From the NCBI RefSeq assembly GCF_037890675.1, contig NZ_CP149574.1, positions 1,984,001 to 2,048,000 of the forward strand: 64,000 nucleotides of DNA. Reading direction: 5' to 3'. This document shows, in pieces, positions 1-7,827 of this stretch (position 1 is the first letter of the stretch; every line of letters begins with the position of its first letter). Position numbers and translations under genes: made by a program. The notes under the pieces were generated by a model. It was not told the DNA's origin. It searched no databases and saw nothing but the letters and a program-made list of their open reading frames with translations. Source of the DNA: Methylovirgula sp. 4M-Z18 (GTDB lineage Bacteria; Pseudomonadota; Alphaproteobacteria; Rhizobiales; Beijerinckiaceae).

Positions 1-1066
1 TCTCGATGCCGTGGGCATCGTAGGATTCGCCGAGCACCAGGTTGGTGAACGATTTCTCCTCGGTCGGCTTGCCGCGACTATCGAGATATTTCTTCCAGAT
101 TACGTCCCATGCGGTGAGCAGCGACGAAAGGGCGTTCAGAAAATAACTCGGATGCCGCCCAGGTCCCGGTTGTGTCGCCATCCATTCGCCGGCGAGCACC
201 ATGTTGCGCTGTTGCCAGGAGTGAATGACCTTGCCGCAGCACTGGGTGACATAGTGGGTGTTGTAGGGCGCTTCCTCGGCGCCCTTCACCTGCCCCCAAT
301 CGAAGGTTATCTTTGTGCCGCAATGAGGACACGGCATGAACCACTTGCGTTGGTCGCCCGTGGCATAGGCTATGTCGATTCTGCTCGAGCCCTTGTTGGT
401 CGGCGTCGAGATTTCGAGGCGCTTGTCCGTGCCGAGCCTGGTATAGGCCGTCATGCGCGCATCGAGCATCCCCATCGGGTCGCCCTGCTTGTCGAGGTCG
501 AACGGCCAACGGTCGATTTCGTCGGCGAGAGCGAAGCGCGTGGTCTTGCCGGACAGATCCGTCGACGAATTCGCGCCGGTGAGCACGAGACGGCCGCCTG
601 GAAACTTTTTCTCGAGGGTTTTGGACCCTTCAGAATCGCCGGAGCGTTGCTTCCGGATCTTGCCCCGCAGGGCCTTGCACAGTTTGAGCGCGTCGCTGAG
701 GCGCTCGGAATTGAAATCCTTGGCCGCGGCGAGCGACGGCTGCACCAGCATCATCGGATCGGGGCATGTAGCGATCAGATACAGCAGCCAGCCAATGCCG
801 ATAGTCGAGAACCCGGTCTGCCCGGACTTCTTCACTGCGATGCGCCGATGCGGTTGGTCCACTCGGAGCATCTCGAGCGGCTCGCGCAACTGCGGCGTGA
901 GCGAGAAGTCGATCGTCTTGCCCTTGCCGGGACCGATTGGGACGACGAAGCTCTCTTCGCACCATGAAACCGGCGAAACGACCGGCCTTGGCTTTATCCC
1001 GCGCGCCAGGGCAGCGAGAAGAGCGCGTTTCTCGTCACTCGGGCTCGGACTCGTCGTCTGAAGCAT
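1..1066 (-). CDS. Phage terminase large subunit, GpA-like (partial, 3' end off window)
   Basis: ATPase/nuclease motor that packages phage DNA into proheads. The reading frame is open from an ATG at 1066 to the left edge, so the C-terminal part is missing. The visible part has a GpA-family look: SWCEESFVVP, then AVKKSGQTGFST at the position of the ATP-binding region, then LADEIDRWPFD like the acidic Walker B stretch, then STPTNKGSSRID, and a Cys pair in CPHCGTK followed by CCGK. The ATG lies inside the 3' end of the small-subunit gene (32-nt overlap), the usual terminase arrangement. Frame assigned by translating the minus strand by eye; other frames here give shorter, less sensible proteins. 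Confidence 0.9.
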   Translation of the reverse strand, partial: MLQTTSPSPSDEKRALLAALARGIKPRPVVSPVSWCEESFVVPIGPGKGKTIDFSLTPQLREPLEMLRVDQPHRRIAVKKSGQTGFSTIGIGWLLYLIATCPDPMMLVQPSLAAAKDFNSERLSDALKLCKALRGKIRKQRSGDSEGSKTLEKKFPGGRLVLTGANSSTDLSGKTTRFALADEIDRWPFDLDKQGDPMGMLDARMTAYTRLGTDKRLEISTPTNKGSSRIDIAYATGDQRKWFMPCPHCGTKITFDWGQVKGAEEAPYNTHYVTQCCGKVIHSWQQRNMVLAGEWMATQPGPGRHPSYFLNALSSLLTAWDVIWKKYLDSRGKPTEEKSFTNLVLGESYDAHGIE

Positions 1067-1643
1067 CGGTTTGGCCGTCAGCGGCCTGCTCCAGGGCCTT
1101 GGCGATGTCGTCGCATAGCTGGTGGCTCTTGTATTTCAGCCACGCTCTGACCGCGGACTCGCCGCCGGACAGCGCCAGGCCGGTGATTTCCTCGGCATAG
1201 GTCCAGATTTCCTGAATGCCGCGCGCGATCGTGCGGCCGGCGGTTTCCATCGCGTCGAGATGGACGTCGCGACTGATGAGTTCGCCGCGTTCCTTCGCGA
1301 GGCGGAGGCGCAGAAGCTCGGTTTTGAGTTCCTCGCTTTCCGTTTTCGCCGAGGCGAGGCTGCGGCCGGTGGTTACGACCGCGCGATCGTCGCCCGAAAG
1401 CTCGCGCTCGAGTTCCGAGGCGATTTCGGTGACGGAATGATCGTCGATGCGGGCCCGGGACAGAACGAAAGCGGCTTTTGCCTCATCCACCCGGACGAAT
1501 TTCTTGCCGACGAAGGCATGGTCGACGATCGAGCCGGTCATGTCATAGACCGGGATGCGCCCCTTCTTGATGGCCTGATTGATGGCCTGCTTGCTGACCC
1601 CGATCGACCGCGCAAAGGCCGCGGGGGCTACCATTTCCGACAT
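1035..1643 (-). CDS. Phage terminase small subunit-like DNA-binding protein
   Basis: Likely recognition subunit that binds the packaging site and recruits the large subunit. The N-terminus (FARSIGVSKQAINQAIKKGR) is a helix-turn-helix of the type found in phage small terminases; the rest is charged and helical (a coiled stretch around LKTELLRLRLAKERGEL). I prefer the ATG at 1643 because GAGGGG lies seven bases upstream; a TTG at 1673 would add ten residues. It overlaps the large-subunit gene downstream. Five GGTCAA repeats lie at and just upstream of the start. Assignment rests on context plus the HTH, since small terminases are poorly conserved. Confidence 0.8.
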   Translation of the reverse strand: MSEMVAPAAFARSIGVSKQAINQAIKKGRIPVYDMTGSIVDHAFVGKKFVRVDEAKAAFVLSRARIDDHSVTEIASELERELSGDDRAVVTTGRSLASAKTESEELKTELLRLRLAKERGELISRDVHLDAMETAGRTIARGIQEIWTYAEEITGLALSGGESAVRAWLKYKSHQLCDDIAKALEQAADGQTDASDDESEPE

Positions 1644-1701
1644 GGTCAACCCCTCAAGCCCGTTGACGGTCAAGGCCGGTCAACGAGGTCAACCGGGTCA
1701 A
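1644..1701. repeat. GGTCAA iteron-like repeats at terminase start
   Basis: GGTCAA occurs at 1644, 1668, 1678, 1687 and 1696, the last four at 9-10 bp spacing, and TTGACGGTCAA at 1663-1673 is palindromic. A 9-bp periodic array next to a small terminase gene resembles binding sites for that protein (a cos/pac-type region). This function is inferred. Confidence 0.6.
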
Positions 1702-1849
1702 CGCTAAAAAAAATCGATCGAACGAAAGACCAAACGCGCCTCCGCGCCGCGTTGGGTTTTGAGGGCTGGGAAGGACCCGTGACTTTTTGGCTACACCGTC
1801 CCATGCCTGGCTGCCGACCACGACCGGGTGTGACGTGCCGGTCACACGG

Positions 1850-2416
1850 TCAGGGCATCATCGCGGCGAGACGTGTCATCACGCCGTTGAGCACGACCTG
1901 CGACTGGCTCTCGAAGGCCTGCGCCGTCGCGCCCTTCGTCATCTCGGTCGGAATGAACAGGCCGGAGCGCTCCTGCTTGATCTTGCCGCCCCACTTGCGG
2001 CCCTGGATGTTCACGTAGACCTGTCCGTTCAGCTTCGGCGACACGGCACGCGCGCCGGGCCTACCGGACGTGATGAAGGCGCCCTGGTAGAAGGTACTCC
2101 TGTTCCAGGGGTGGGCCGTCACACCTCCGCCGCCTTCACGCGCGCCGAAGAACTTGAGCCGCACATTGCCGCCGTGCGCCTGAATGACATAGGTCAGCCG
2201 GCCTGGGCTCGCCGGTGTCGCGTGCTGTGCGCGGTCGATCGTGTCGCGTGTCAGTCCAGTCTGCGCGGTTTCCGCCACGACCGTGGCGTTTCGGAGTGCG
2301 TCGCCGCCGGCATTCAACGCCGACGCCATGATCTGCGGGCCTTGTTCGGCCAGCGCCGCGAGCTTGGTGCGGAACGCGTTGAACGCCTGATCGTTGAGGT
2401 TGATGATCAGGCGCAT
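1850..2416 (-). CDS. Phage minor tail protein Z-like protein
   Basis: 188-residue protein resembling prophage minor tail (GPZ/HK97 gp10-like) proteins: a short N-terminal beta strand, then a helix with many Ala/Gln (FRTKLAALAEQGPQI), then a mixed beta region ending with VYVNIQGRKWGGKIKQERSG. It is read leftward ahead of the terminase genes, with about 200 bp of sequence containing GGTCAA repeats between them. No strong ribosome binding site is seen before the ATG. Tail genes are normally downstream of terminase, so the position is unusual and the name is tentative. Confidence 0.55.
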   Translation of the reverse strand: MRLIINLNDQAFNAFRTKLAALAEQGPQIMASALNAGGDALRNATVVAETAQTGLTRDTIDRAQHATPASPGRLTYVIQAHGGNVRLKFFGAREGGGGVTAHPWNRSTFYQGAFITSGRPGARAVSPKLNGQVYVNIQGRKWGGKIKQERSGLFIPTEMTKGATAQAFESQSQVVLNGVMTRLAAMMP

Positions 2417-2460
2417 GCGTCATCGGTCACATGACCGCCTCCGAAGTCACGGCAACAAAA

Positions 2461-2487
2461 AACCCGCCTCGACTCGAAGCGGGTTTT
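2461..2487. terminator. Intrinsic terminator hairpin
   Basis: AACCCGC at 2461-2467 pairs with GCGGGTT at 2479-2485, flanked by an A run on one side and a T run on the other, so it can work in both directions. It separates the 2543-4011 gene pair from the tail/terminase genes. Confidence 0.75.
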
Positions 2488-2542
2488 CTAAACTTTTTAT
2501 CCGTGACAAGTGATGCACCAAATATCTGCCGCAGGTCAAGCG

Positions 2543-3052
2543 CTATTTCGTGCGCATCACCATCATTCGGAAATGATTTCCGGTCGCGCGCCCAGAATAC
2601 GTGAGCCCAAAGCGTGACGCATCCGACGTGCCGAGCGCCGTGACATCAGCGATCTGTTGCAAGGTAAACTTCAAGAACGCATCGGTATCGATGGACTCCT
2701 CCTCGCTCAAGGCGCGCGTAGCGGCAAGAAGGGTCAGAAAGACAAAATAATGATCGCTGTCGGGGGCAAAATCGACCGAGAGGATCGAAACGGCGCTCGC
2801 GTTCGATTCGGCGCCTGCTCCCATTCTGAGCGGTGGCTTGGACGGCTTGTTCGCCCAAATGTCGCACATGACGATGCCGGGGTCAGATGCGCAATTGCCC
2901 ATAGCGAAGCGCATGTCGGCGTGCAGCTTCGAATTGACAATCTGCAGGACTTCTGCCGCGTCGGTCACTTTAAAATTCACCGCCTGCGCAGCGCCGGACC
3001 AAAGCGACCCAAGCACCGCTCCGAGCGCCAATCCTACACACGTCGCTTTCAT
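2543..3052 (-). CDS. Exported protein of unknown function
   Basis: 169 residues with a clear N-terminal signal peptide (hydrophobic core ALGAVLGSLWSGAAQA, cleavage likely after AQA). The mature part has two Cys (GNCASDPG, VMCDIW) that could form a disulfide. I recognise no family. The ATG overlaps the stop of the upstream gene by four bases (ATGA), so the two are probably co-translated. An exported protein in the early half of a prophage could be a lysogenic-conversion (moron) product, which is inference only. Confidence 0.65.
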   Translation of the reverse strand: MKATCVGLALGAVLGSLWSGAAQAVNFKVTDAAEVLQIVNSKLHADMRFAMGNCASDPGIVMCDIWANKPSKPPLRMGAGAESNASAVSILSVDFAPDSDHYFVFLTLLAATRALSEEESIDTDAFLKFTLQQIADVTALGTSDASRFGLTYSGRATGNHFRMMVMRTK

Positions 3053-4011
3053 TTCCGCCCCCTCGCTTTACCCGCCCGAGCGTATATGCCGGCCTGCGGA
3101 CGTGCAATCGACACGTCCTCCAACACTCGCCTAGCCGCCAAAGGCTGATCTCGCGCAAGCCACGGCTGCATCGAACGCCCCGACGCTTGGACCTCGCAAT
3201 GCGCCAGCGTCCCGGCCAAATCCTCTGTCAGCACGTCGAGCGCCGCGCGCCAAACCTCGTATTCAGCGCGTGCCACGACGTGAAAGAACGGGTCCGGCTC
3301 CAGATAGGTCTTGCGATACGCACCTAGCCGAGGCCGCTTGCGCTTCTTGTCGTAGCCATCGACCTCGATCTCGTGCTCCACCGGCCCGAATGCCCCGTCC
3401 ATGGTCATCGTCTGCCGCACGAACCATTTGTCCCGCCCATATTCCTGCACAAAGCACACTTGCGGCGGCTCGATCTCCCAATCCGGCGCGCCGCCGAGGA
3501 TTGCCTGGCGAAACACCAGAAGGCGCGGCGTCTGCCGCAGCTTGCGCACGCCGGCGCGGTCGATCGTGCTGATCTTGTTGAGCGCATCCTTGCGCAGTGC
3601 ATGGGCATGGTCGCCCAAATCGGGCAGGTCGCCGAGCGGATCCCATTCCCCCGGCAGCGCCAATTCCAGTTCGTCGAGCCGCAGCACGGCTTCATGCACA
3701 AGCAGCGCATCGTCGTGCGGCAGGCTCGCGGCGGTGAAATCCGGCACGACGCCATACGTGTTGTTGTCGGGCCCGGCGAGCGAAAGTTCTTCGAGCCATT
3801 CGTCCACCCTGTCCCACGCGCACGGCATATCGCTCGGCCCGTCGCTGCGCGGCACTTTCGGCAATTCCTGCCGATAGGCCCAGGTCAGCAACGTCTCGAT
3901 ATCCTTCACCGGCTTGGACGCCACCTTCTGCACGTAGCGCGTGCATCCGTTCCAGCGCCGCGCCATCTCGATCACCGCCTGCCGCCGCAATTTCTGCTCC
4001 GATCCGCTCAT
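3049..4011 (-). CDS. Phage hypothetical protein, 320 aa
   Basis: Soluble, Arg/Trp/Pro-rich protein without signal peptide or membrane segment. The start is supported by GGAG eight bases before the ATG at 4011. No catalytic motif is recognisable; the N-terminal 50 residues are helical and basic. It is the first gene leftward of the TAGGGAGG array and is coupled to the exported protein downstream through an ATGA overlap. Function unknown. Confidence 0.7.
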   Translation of the reverse strand: MSGSEQKLRRQAVIEMARRWNGCTRYVQKVASKPVKDIETLLTWAYRQELPKVPRSDGPSDMPCAWDRVDEWLEELSLAGPDNNTYGVVPDFTAASLPHDDALLVHEAVLRLDELELALPGEWDPLGDLPDLGDHAHALRKDALNKISTIDRAGVRKLRQTPRLLVFRQAILGGAPDWEIEPPQVCFVQEYGRDKWFVRQTMTMDGAFGPVEHEIEVDGYDKKRKRPRLGAYRKTYLEPDPFFHVVARAEYEVWRAALDVLTEDLAGTLAHCEVQASGRSMQPWLARDQPLAARRVLEDVSIARPQAGIYARAGKARGRK

Positions 4012-4031
4012 TCGTCGCTCCTTGCCACCTT

Positions 4032-4333
4032 TAGGGAGGGTAGGGAGGCAGAGATTTCGCCTCTCGTTTTGCCTCCCTAAAAAATCGTCAAATATATCAA
4101 AGCGCTAAAGTCCATTAGGGAGCGTAGGGAGGATAGGGAGGCATTTTCTTGCGTACACATGAGAAACTTTCAAAAACAATGCCATCGCATTTTCCAAACG
4201 TTCTTACGTGTACGCGGGAAACGCCTCCCTATCCTCCCTACGCTCCCTAATGGCTCATAACCGATTGATTTCCTTCGTACTTCCTTAGGGAGGGAAAAAG
4301 CCGGAGCAAAAATCTGCCTCCCTAGCCTCCCTA
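4032..4333. repeat. TAGGGAGG iteron array with large inverted repeat
   Basis: The 333-bp gap between the helicase gene and the 3049-4011 gene is filled by copies of TAGGGAGG or its complement: direct at 4032, 4041, 4125, 4134, 4286; inverse at 4072, 4224, 4233, 4317, 4326; variants at 4116 and 4242. Within blocks the spacing is 9 bp. The blocks face one another and so form three successive stem-loops. The central one is a perfect 31-bp inverted repeat (4112-4142 with 4223-4253) with a nested 8-bp pair, GCGTACAC 4151-4158 and GTGTACGC 4208-4215. Next to a D5-type helicase gene this looks like a replication origin; regulatory or RNA roles are alternatives. Confidence 0.85.
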
Positions 4334-4344
4334 AAACGCGCCCT

Positions 4345-6174
4345 TTACCCCTCGCTGCTGCCCGCACCCGGGGTGCGAGAGGGGCTGTGCGGCTTGAACT
4401 CGTCGAGGATGCGCAGGCCGCGATAGACCGAAAGCCCCATCGTCTTCGCCTTGCGGAAGCCGAATTGCACCGTCCGTTCGGGGATGGCCTTGTTGAAGGT
4501 CGAGACGCCGACGGCAAAAAAGCCCTGACGCTCGCAATAGACGCGATAGGCGGCGTACAGGTCGCCCGGCGTCTCGGTGTCATGGTCGAAGCCCGTGACC
4601 TCGCAAGCGGCGCGCAAAAAGCCGCCGTAGCTGTCCGATTGTTCCCGGTACTCGTCGGTGGCGCCACGCACCGCATCCGGCACGCGCAAGCCTTCCTGCA
4701 GGTAGGAAAGCGCGCCGGCGATCAGCCAGTTCAACACCCCGGCGCGCTCGGCCCACAGCTTGTCCGGCAACGCCCGGTCGACCTCGTCTTTCGGGATCTG
4801 CACCTCGAAGGGCACGAGCAGCACGCGACGCCAAATCCCGTCGTCGCCTCCGCGAATGTCGGGCCGATGGTTGCCCGAGATGATCAGTTTGAAGGTCGGA
4901 TAGACCTCGATGAACTCCTCGCGCATGCGGCGGATCAGAATCGGCTCGCCCGACGTGAGCGATTTCACCATGCTCTCGCGGAACTTCATGCCGGTTTCCG
5001 GCTCGCTCGCCCGCACGATTCGCGCGCCGGGCACGCGCACCAGGTCCGGCGTCGCTTCCGAGCCTTTGCGCCGATCGTCACCGGCGAGCGTCTCGAATGG
5101 CACGGTCGTGGTGTAATCGCCCAGCAGCCGGCAAATGAGATCGACCAGCGTCGATTTGCCGTTGCGGCCGGAGCCGTAGAAGAACACGAACACCTGCTCG
5201 CGCGTGAGCGCGGTCAGCGCATAGCCGAGATACCGTTGCACGAATTGCCGCACGGCGTCATCGGGCAGGATCGTTTCCAGAAACCCTTCGAACAGAGGGC
5301 ATTCCGCGTCCGGATCGTAAGCGACGGGCGCGAGCTTCGAAATAAAATCGGCCTTGCGATGCAGGTCGAACCGCACGTTCCATATGCCGTCAGTGCGTGT
5401 GTCGCCTGCGCCATTCGCACCAACTCCATGAGTGCGTGTGGCGCCTGCGCCATTCGCAGCAAAGCGATGCTCGAACAGCCGCAGCGTGCCATTCTCGCAA
5501 TTGACCGCGAACGGGTCGGCATCGAGCACGGCGACCGGGCGCGAGCGGTACACTTTCGCCTCGCCCAGCATATTGTCCATCTTGCCGCTCGACGCCGAGG
5601 TCTTGGCATAGCGCGCCCGTTTGGCGCGCCGGTCGGCGATACGGCCCTTGGCCTTTTCGCCGGCCTCAACCACAGCCGCCAGGCGCATCAATTCGCGCTC
5701 CTCGTCCGGCGTGCGCTTCGATTTCTTCTTCGCCTCCAGCCAGGGCATCAGCGCTTCGGCGCCGGCATCGATCAGGGCTTGCTCCTCGACGGTCGGTTCG
5801 ATCATTGCCGTTTCCAGCTTGATCAATTCGACCGTGCTATGCGCCAACGGCCGCACCACGGCGCCGAAATAATCCTGCACCCAACGCTTGCCCTCGAAGA
5901 CTGCCCAGCCGAGCCCCTCGATCGAGAGGGCCGCGTCGCCATGCCGGTGCAGAAAGCGTCGCGCATTGCCAATGTCGGTCTCGGGCTCCGCCGCGCACAG
6001 CCGCACGCGCTCCCAATCCGGCTCGTCCCCGGTGGGCTGCGGCGGCTCCGGCGGATCGTCGGGCGGTGGGGGCGGATCGTCGGCGCCGTCGATCGCGCAC
6101 GCGTCATCCTCCGCGCTCGCAGCCACGGCGGCCTCGACAATCCCGGCAATGATCTGGTTCGGATCCTCCGTCAC
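4345..6174 (-). CDS. D5/P4-type phage replicative helicase (primase C-terminal family)
   Basis: SF3-type DNA helicase that would unwind the phage origin. Visible order: a Pro-rich, acidic N-terminal tail, a D5_N-like middle domain, then an AAA+ core with Walker A GSGRNGKSTL, Walker B-type IVRASEPE, the RRMREEF stretch and sensor motif LIISGNHRPDI, then a winged-helix-like C-terminus. The polymerase part of a full P4 protein is absent; a separate Toprim primase lies at 7824-8969, so the two likely work as a split pair. I take the GTG at 6174 with a G-rich Shine-Dalgarno; an ATG at 6216 would add 14 residues. A duplicated 28-bp segment lies within the gene. Confidence 0.88.
   Translation of the reverse strand: MTEDPNQIIAGIVEAAVAASAEDDACAIDGADDPPPPPDDPPEPPQPTGDEPDWERVRLCAAEPETDIGNARRFLHRHGDAALSIEGLGWAVFEGKRWVQDYFGAVVRPLAHSTVELIKLETAMIEPTVEEQALIDAGAEALMPWLEAKKKSKRTPDEERELMRLAAVVEAGEKAKGRIADRRAKRARYAKTSASSGKMDNMLGEAKVYRSRPVAVLDADPFAVNCENGTLRLFEHRFAANGAGATRTHGVGANGAGDTRTDGIWNVRFDLHRKADFISKLAPVAYDPDAECPLFEGFLETILPDDAVRQFVQRYLGYALTALTREQVFVFFYGSGRNGKSTLVDLICRLLGDYTTTVPFETLAGDDRRKGSEATPDLVRVPGARIVRASEPETGMKFRESMVKSLTSGEPILIRRMREEFIEVYPTFKLIISGNHRPDIRGGDDGIWRRVLLVPFEVQIPKDEVDRALPDKLWAERAGVLNWLIAGALSYLQEGLRVPDAVRGATDEYREQSDSYGGFLRAACEVTGFDHDTETPGDLYAAYRVYCERQGFFAVGVSTFNKAIPERTVQFGFRKAKTMGLSVYRGLRILDEFKPHSPSRTPGAGSSEG
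5392..5458. repeat. In-frame 28-bp direct duplication inside the helicase gene
   Basis: Bases 5392-5419 and 5431-5458 are identical at 27 of 28 positions and start 39 bp (13 codons) apart. In the protein they give two copies of NGAG-x-TRT-x-G. The unit contains GCGCCTGCGCC-like dyad sequence, resembling small palindromic elements that insert in frame. Confidence 0.7.
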
Positions 6175-6223
6175 GCCGCCCCCAATGCCGCAAAAGAATA
6201 CATACTTAATGTGCATTCTATGC

Positions 6224-6250
6224 TTGACGCGATCATCAAGAGTATATACT
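6224..6250 (+). promoter_or_regulatory. Candidate hicAB promoter with palindromic operator
   Basis: TTGACG (6224-6229) and TATACT (6245-6250) are separated by 15 bp, 26 bp before the hicA start. The -10 lies in the perfect palindrome AGTATATACT (6241-6250), a fitting autorepression site for the HicB ribbon-helix-helix domain. Confidence 0.5.
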
Positions 6251-6275
6251 TTATACGCATTGAAAGGACGCGTTC

Positions 6276-6479
6276 ATGAGCCCGAAGCGCAATGTCGAAA
6301 GCCCGAAAGACATCATCAAGCGGCTTTTGGCGGATTGCTGGACGGAACGCCTCGGCAAGGGTGACCACCGCAATTTCAAGAAGCCGGGCATGCCGCTGGT
6401 CACCATCGACACCGGCGTGAAGGAGATCCCGATCGGCACCTTGCGCAACATCTACAGGTGCGCCGGCTGGCAATGGTGA
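6276..6479 (+). CDS. hicA: HicA family toxin
   Basis: Small mRNA interferase toxin. The 67-residue length and the sequence GDHRNFKKPG (catalytic His in the usual G-x-H context), followed by VTIDTGVKEIPIGTLRNI, are typical for HicA, which has a double-stranded RNA-binding fold. It is slightly longer at the N-terminus than many HicA proteins. hicB follows after 27 bases. The pair is inserted, on the opposite strand, between the two phage replication genes. A palindrome over the -10 box suggests autoregulation. Confidence 0.9.
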   Translation: MSPKRNVESPKDIIKRLLADCWTERLGKGDHRNFKKPGMPLVTIDTGVKEIPIGTLRNIYRCAGWQW

Positions 6480-6506
6480 TGTCAATTTCTCAAGGAGGAG
6501 AGTGAC

Positions 6507-6908
6507 ATGGCAAAGTTTTACGCATTGGTTCACGGCAAAAAGGGCGCCTATGGCGTGTCCTATCCCGACTTTCCCGGCTTCGCCTCGGGCGGCGCCACCA
6601 TCGAAGAGGCTATGGCGCGCAGCCAGGAGGGCCTCGCGGTGCATATGGCGGCAATGATCGAAGACGGCGATAAAGTGCCGATCCCGCGCGATTACGAGGC
6701 CTTGCAGGCCGATCCAGCCTTTAAGGAAGATTTCCACGATTCCATCGCCCTTGCTTTGGTCGATGTCGAGCCACCCGCCAAGGCCGCACGCATCAGTGTC
6801 ACGATCGACGAGGGCCTGCTCGCGCGCATCGACCTCCGCGCCAAGGAAATCGGCGAGTCCCGCAGCGGCTTTCTTGCCGCCGCCGCGCGCGCGCGCCTGT
6901 CGGGTTGA
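6507..6908 (+). CDS. hicB: HicB family antitoxin
   Basis: Antitoxin that neutralises HicA and probably represses the operon. The first 70 residues have the HicB fold signature (YPDFPGFASGGATIEEAM). The last 45 residues (ARISVTIDEGLLARIDLRAKE) form a ribbon-helix-helix DNA-binding domain. A strong AAGGAGGAGAG ribosome binding site precedes the ATG, consistent with antitoxin made in excess over toxin. The partner toxin gene is immediately upstream. Confidence 0.92.
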   Translation: MAKFYALVHGKKGAYGVSYPDFPGFASGGATIEEAMARSQEGLAVHMAAMIEDGDKVPIPRDYEALQADPAFKEDFHDSIALALVDVEPPAKAARISVTIDEGLLARIDLRAKEIGESRSGFLAAAARARLSG

Positions 6909-6922
6909 GGCGACGAAAGGCA

Positions 6923-7540
6923 TCAGGCGACCACCTCATGGGCATCGCCGAATTTGTCGACCTGATTGCCCCAAACGTCCCACCCGGGCCGACGGGTCCG
7001 CGCGAACAGTTCGAGCCGTGGGACGTCGCCGGTAAGATTGACGATGCTTTCGGCGATCACGTCCGGTTTGCGCGAATGCTCGCGCAGCGGCGAGAACACC
7101 ACCTGCGCCTCGCCTTGGCTGACACGCGCGTAGCCCTTCCCGCGCGTCGCTAGCCAGCACTGCTCCATGCCCGATCTTGTGTGGTAGCCGAGCCCCTTCC
7201 GCACGTCCGCGCCGTCATAGAACAACCGGTCTTGGCCGCCTTTAATTTTGAGCCAGCAATAGGCGACGGTCTTGAATTCGAAGCCCCACGCTTCGATGAC
7301 GCGCAGCGCCTGCGGCAGCATGGGCTGAACAACCCAAATGAACAGGGCCGCGTCAGGTGCCGCGATGTCCCGCACAGGCAGATTGCAAATGTCGTTGAGA
7401 CTCATGCAGCCGTAGTGCTGCACAGCGCCTCGGTCCTCGCCGCGATGCGACCACGAGTGGAACTGCCACGGCGGATCGGCGTACATAATTCGGTATGGCC
7501 CGGACGTCAGGTGCTTGAACGGAGAAGGCCCATCACTCAC
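6923..7540 (-). CDS. MT-A70 family adenine-N6 DNA methyltransferase
   Basis: SAM-dependent methylase of the MT-A70/Ime4-like class common in phages. The catalytic DPPW motif is in IMYADPPWQF near residue 22; C-terminal features such as LREHSRKPDVIAESI (base contact region) and LELFARTRRPGWDVWGNQ (motif X/I-like) are intact. The likely role is modification of phage DNA against host restriction or control of replication. Its ATG overlaps the stop of the upstream small gene (ATGA). No cognate nuclease gene is nearby, so it is an orphan methylase. Confidence 0.9.
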   Translation of the reverse strand: MSDGPSPFKHLTSGPYRIMYADPPWQFHSWSHRGEDRGAVQHYGCMSLNDICNLPVRDIAAPDAALFIWVVQPMLPQALRVIEAWGFEFKTVAYCWLKIKGGQDRLFYDGADVRKGLGYHTRSGMEQCWLATRGKGYARVSQGEAQVVFSPLREHSRKPDVIAESIVNLTGDVPRLELFARTRRPGWDVWGNQVDKFGDAHEVVA

Positions 7541-7827
7541 GCTCGCCCTCCGGTCTCTGTCATCAGCATCCGCGTGTGCATCTCGTCATCGGCCCGCGCG
7601 AGAATGGCGTCGCGCACCTGGCGCGGCGTCGCGAAACTGCTGCGCAGATTTCCGGCGACGCTCACGAAATAATCGGCGGCGATCGCCATCGCTTCGAGGA
7701 TCGGGATGTTCAGCGCATTCGCCCGCAGCGCAACGTGAAAGCACACCTGGCTCACATTGCCGTCGAGATAAGCCATGAATTGCGCCCGCGCGCTCTCGGC
7801 CGTGCTGACTTGTACGTCAGTGGTCAT
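7537..7827 (-). CDS. Small phage protein, 96 aa
   Basis: Helical, soluble protein with no recognised domain; it contains a central Ala-rich stretch (ILEAMAIAADYFVSVAGN). It overlaps by four bases both the primase gene upstream and the methylase gene downstream, so it is part of one translation-coupled replication operon. Codon use and overlaps argue that it is real. Function unknown. Confidence 0.65.
   Translation of the reverse strand: MTTDVQVSTAESARAQFMAYLDGNVSQVCFHVALRANALNIPILEAMAIAADYFVSVAGNLRSSFATPRQVRDAILARADDEMHTRMLMTETGGRA

Noticed and set aside
4387-6279. 630-codon open frame on the plus strand
   Set aside because: Shadow of the D5-type helicase gene; the minus frame carries Walker motifs.
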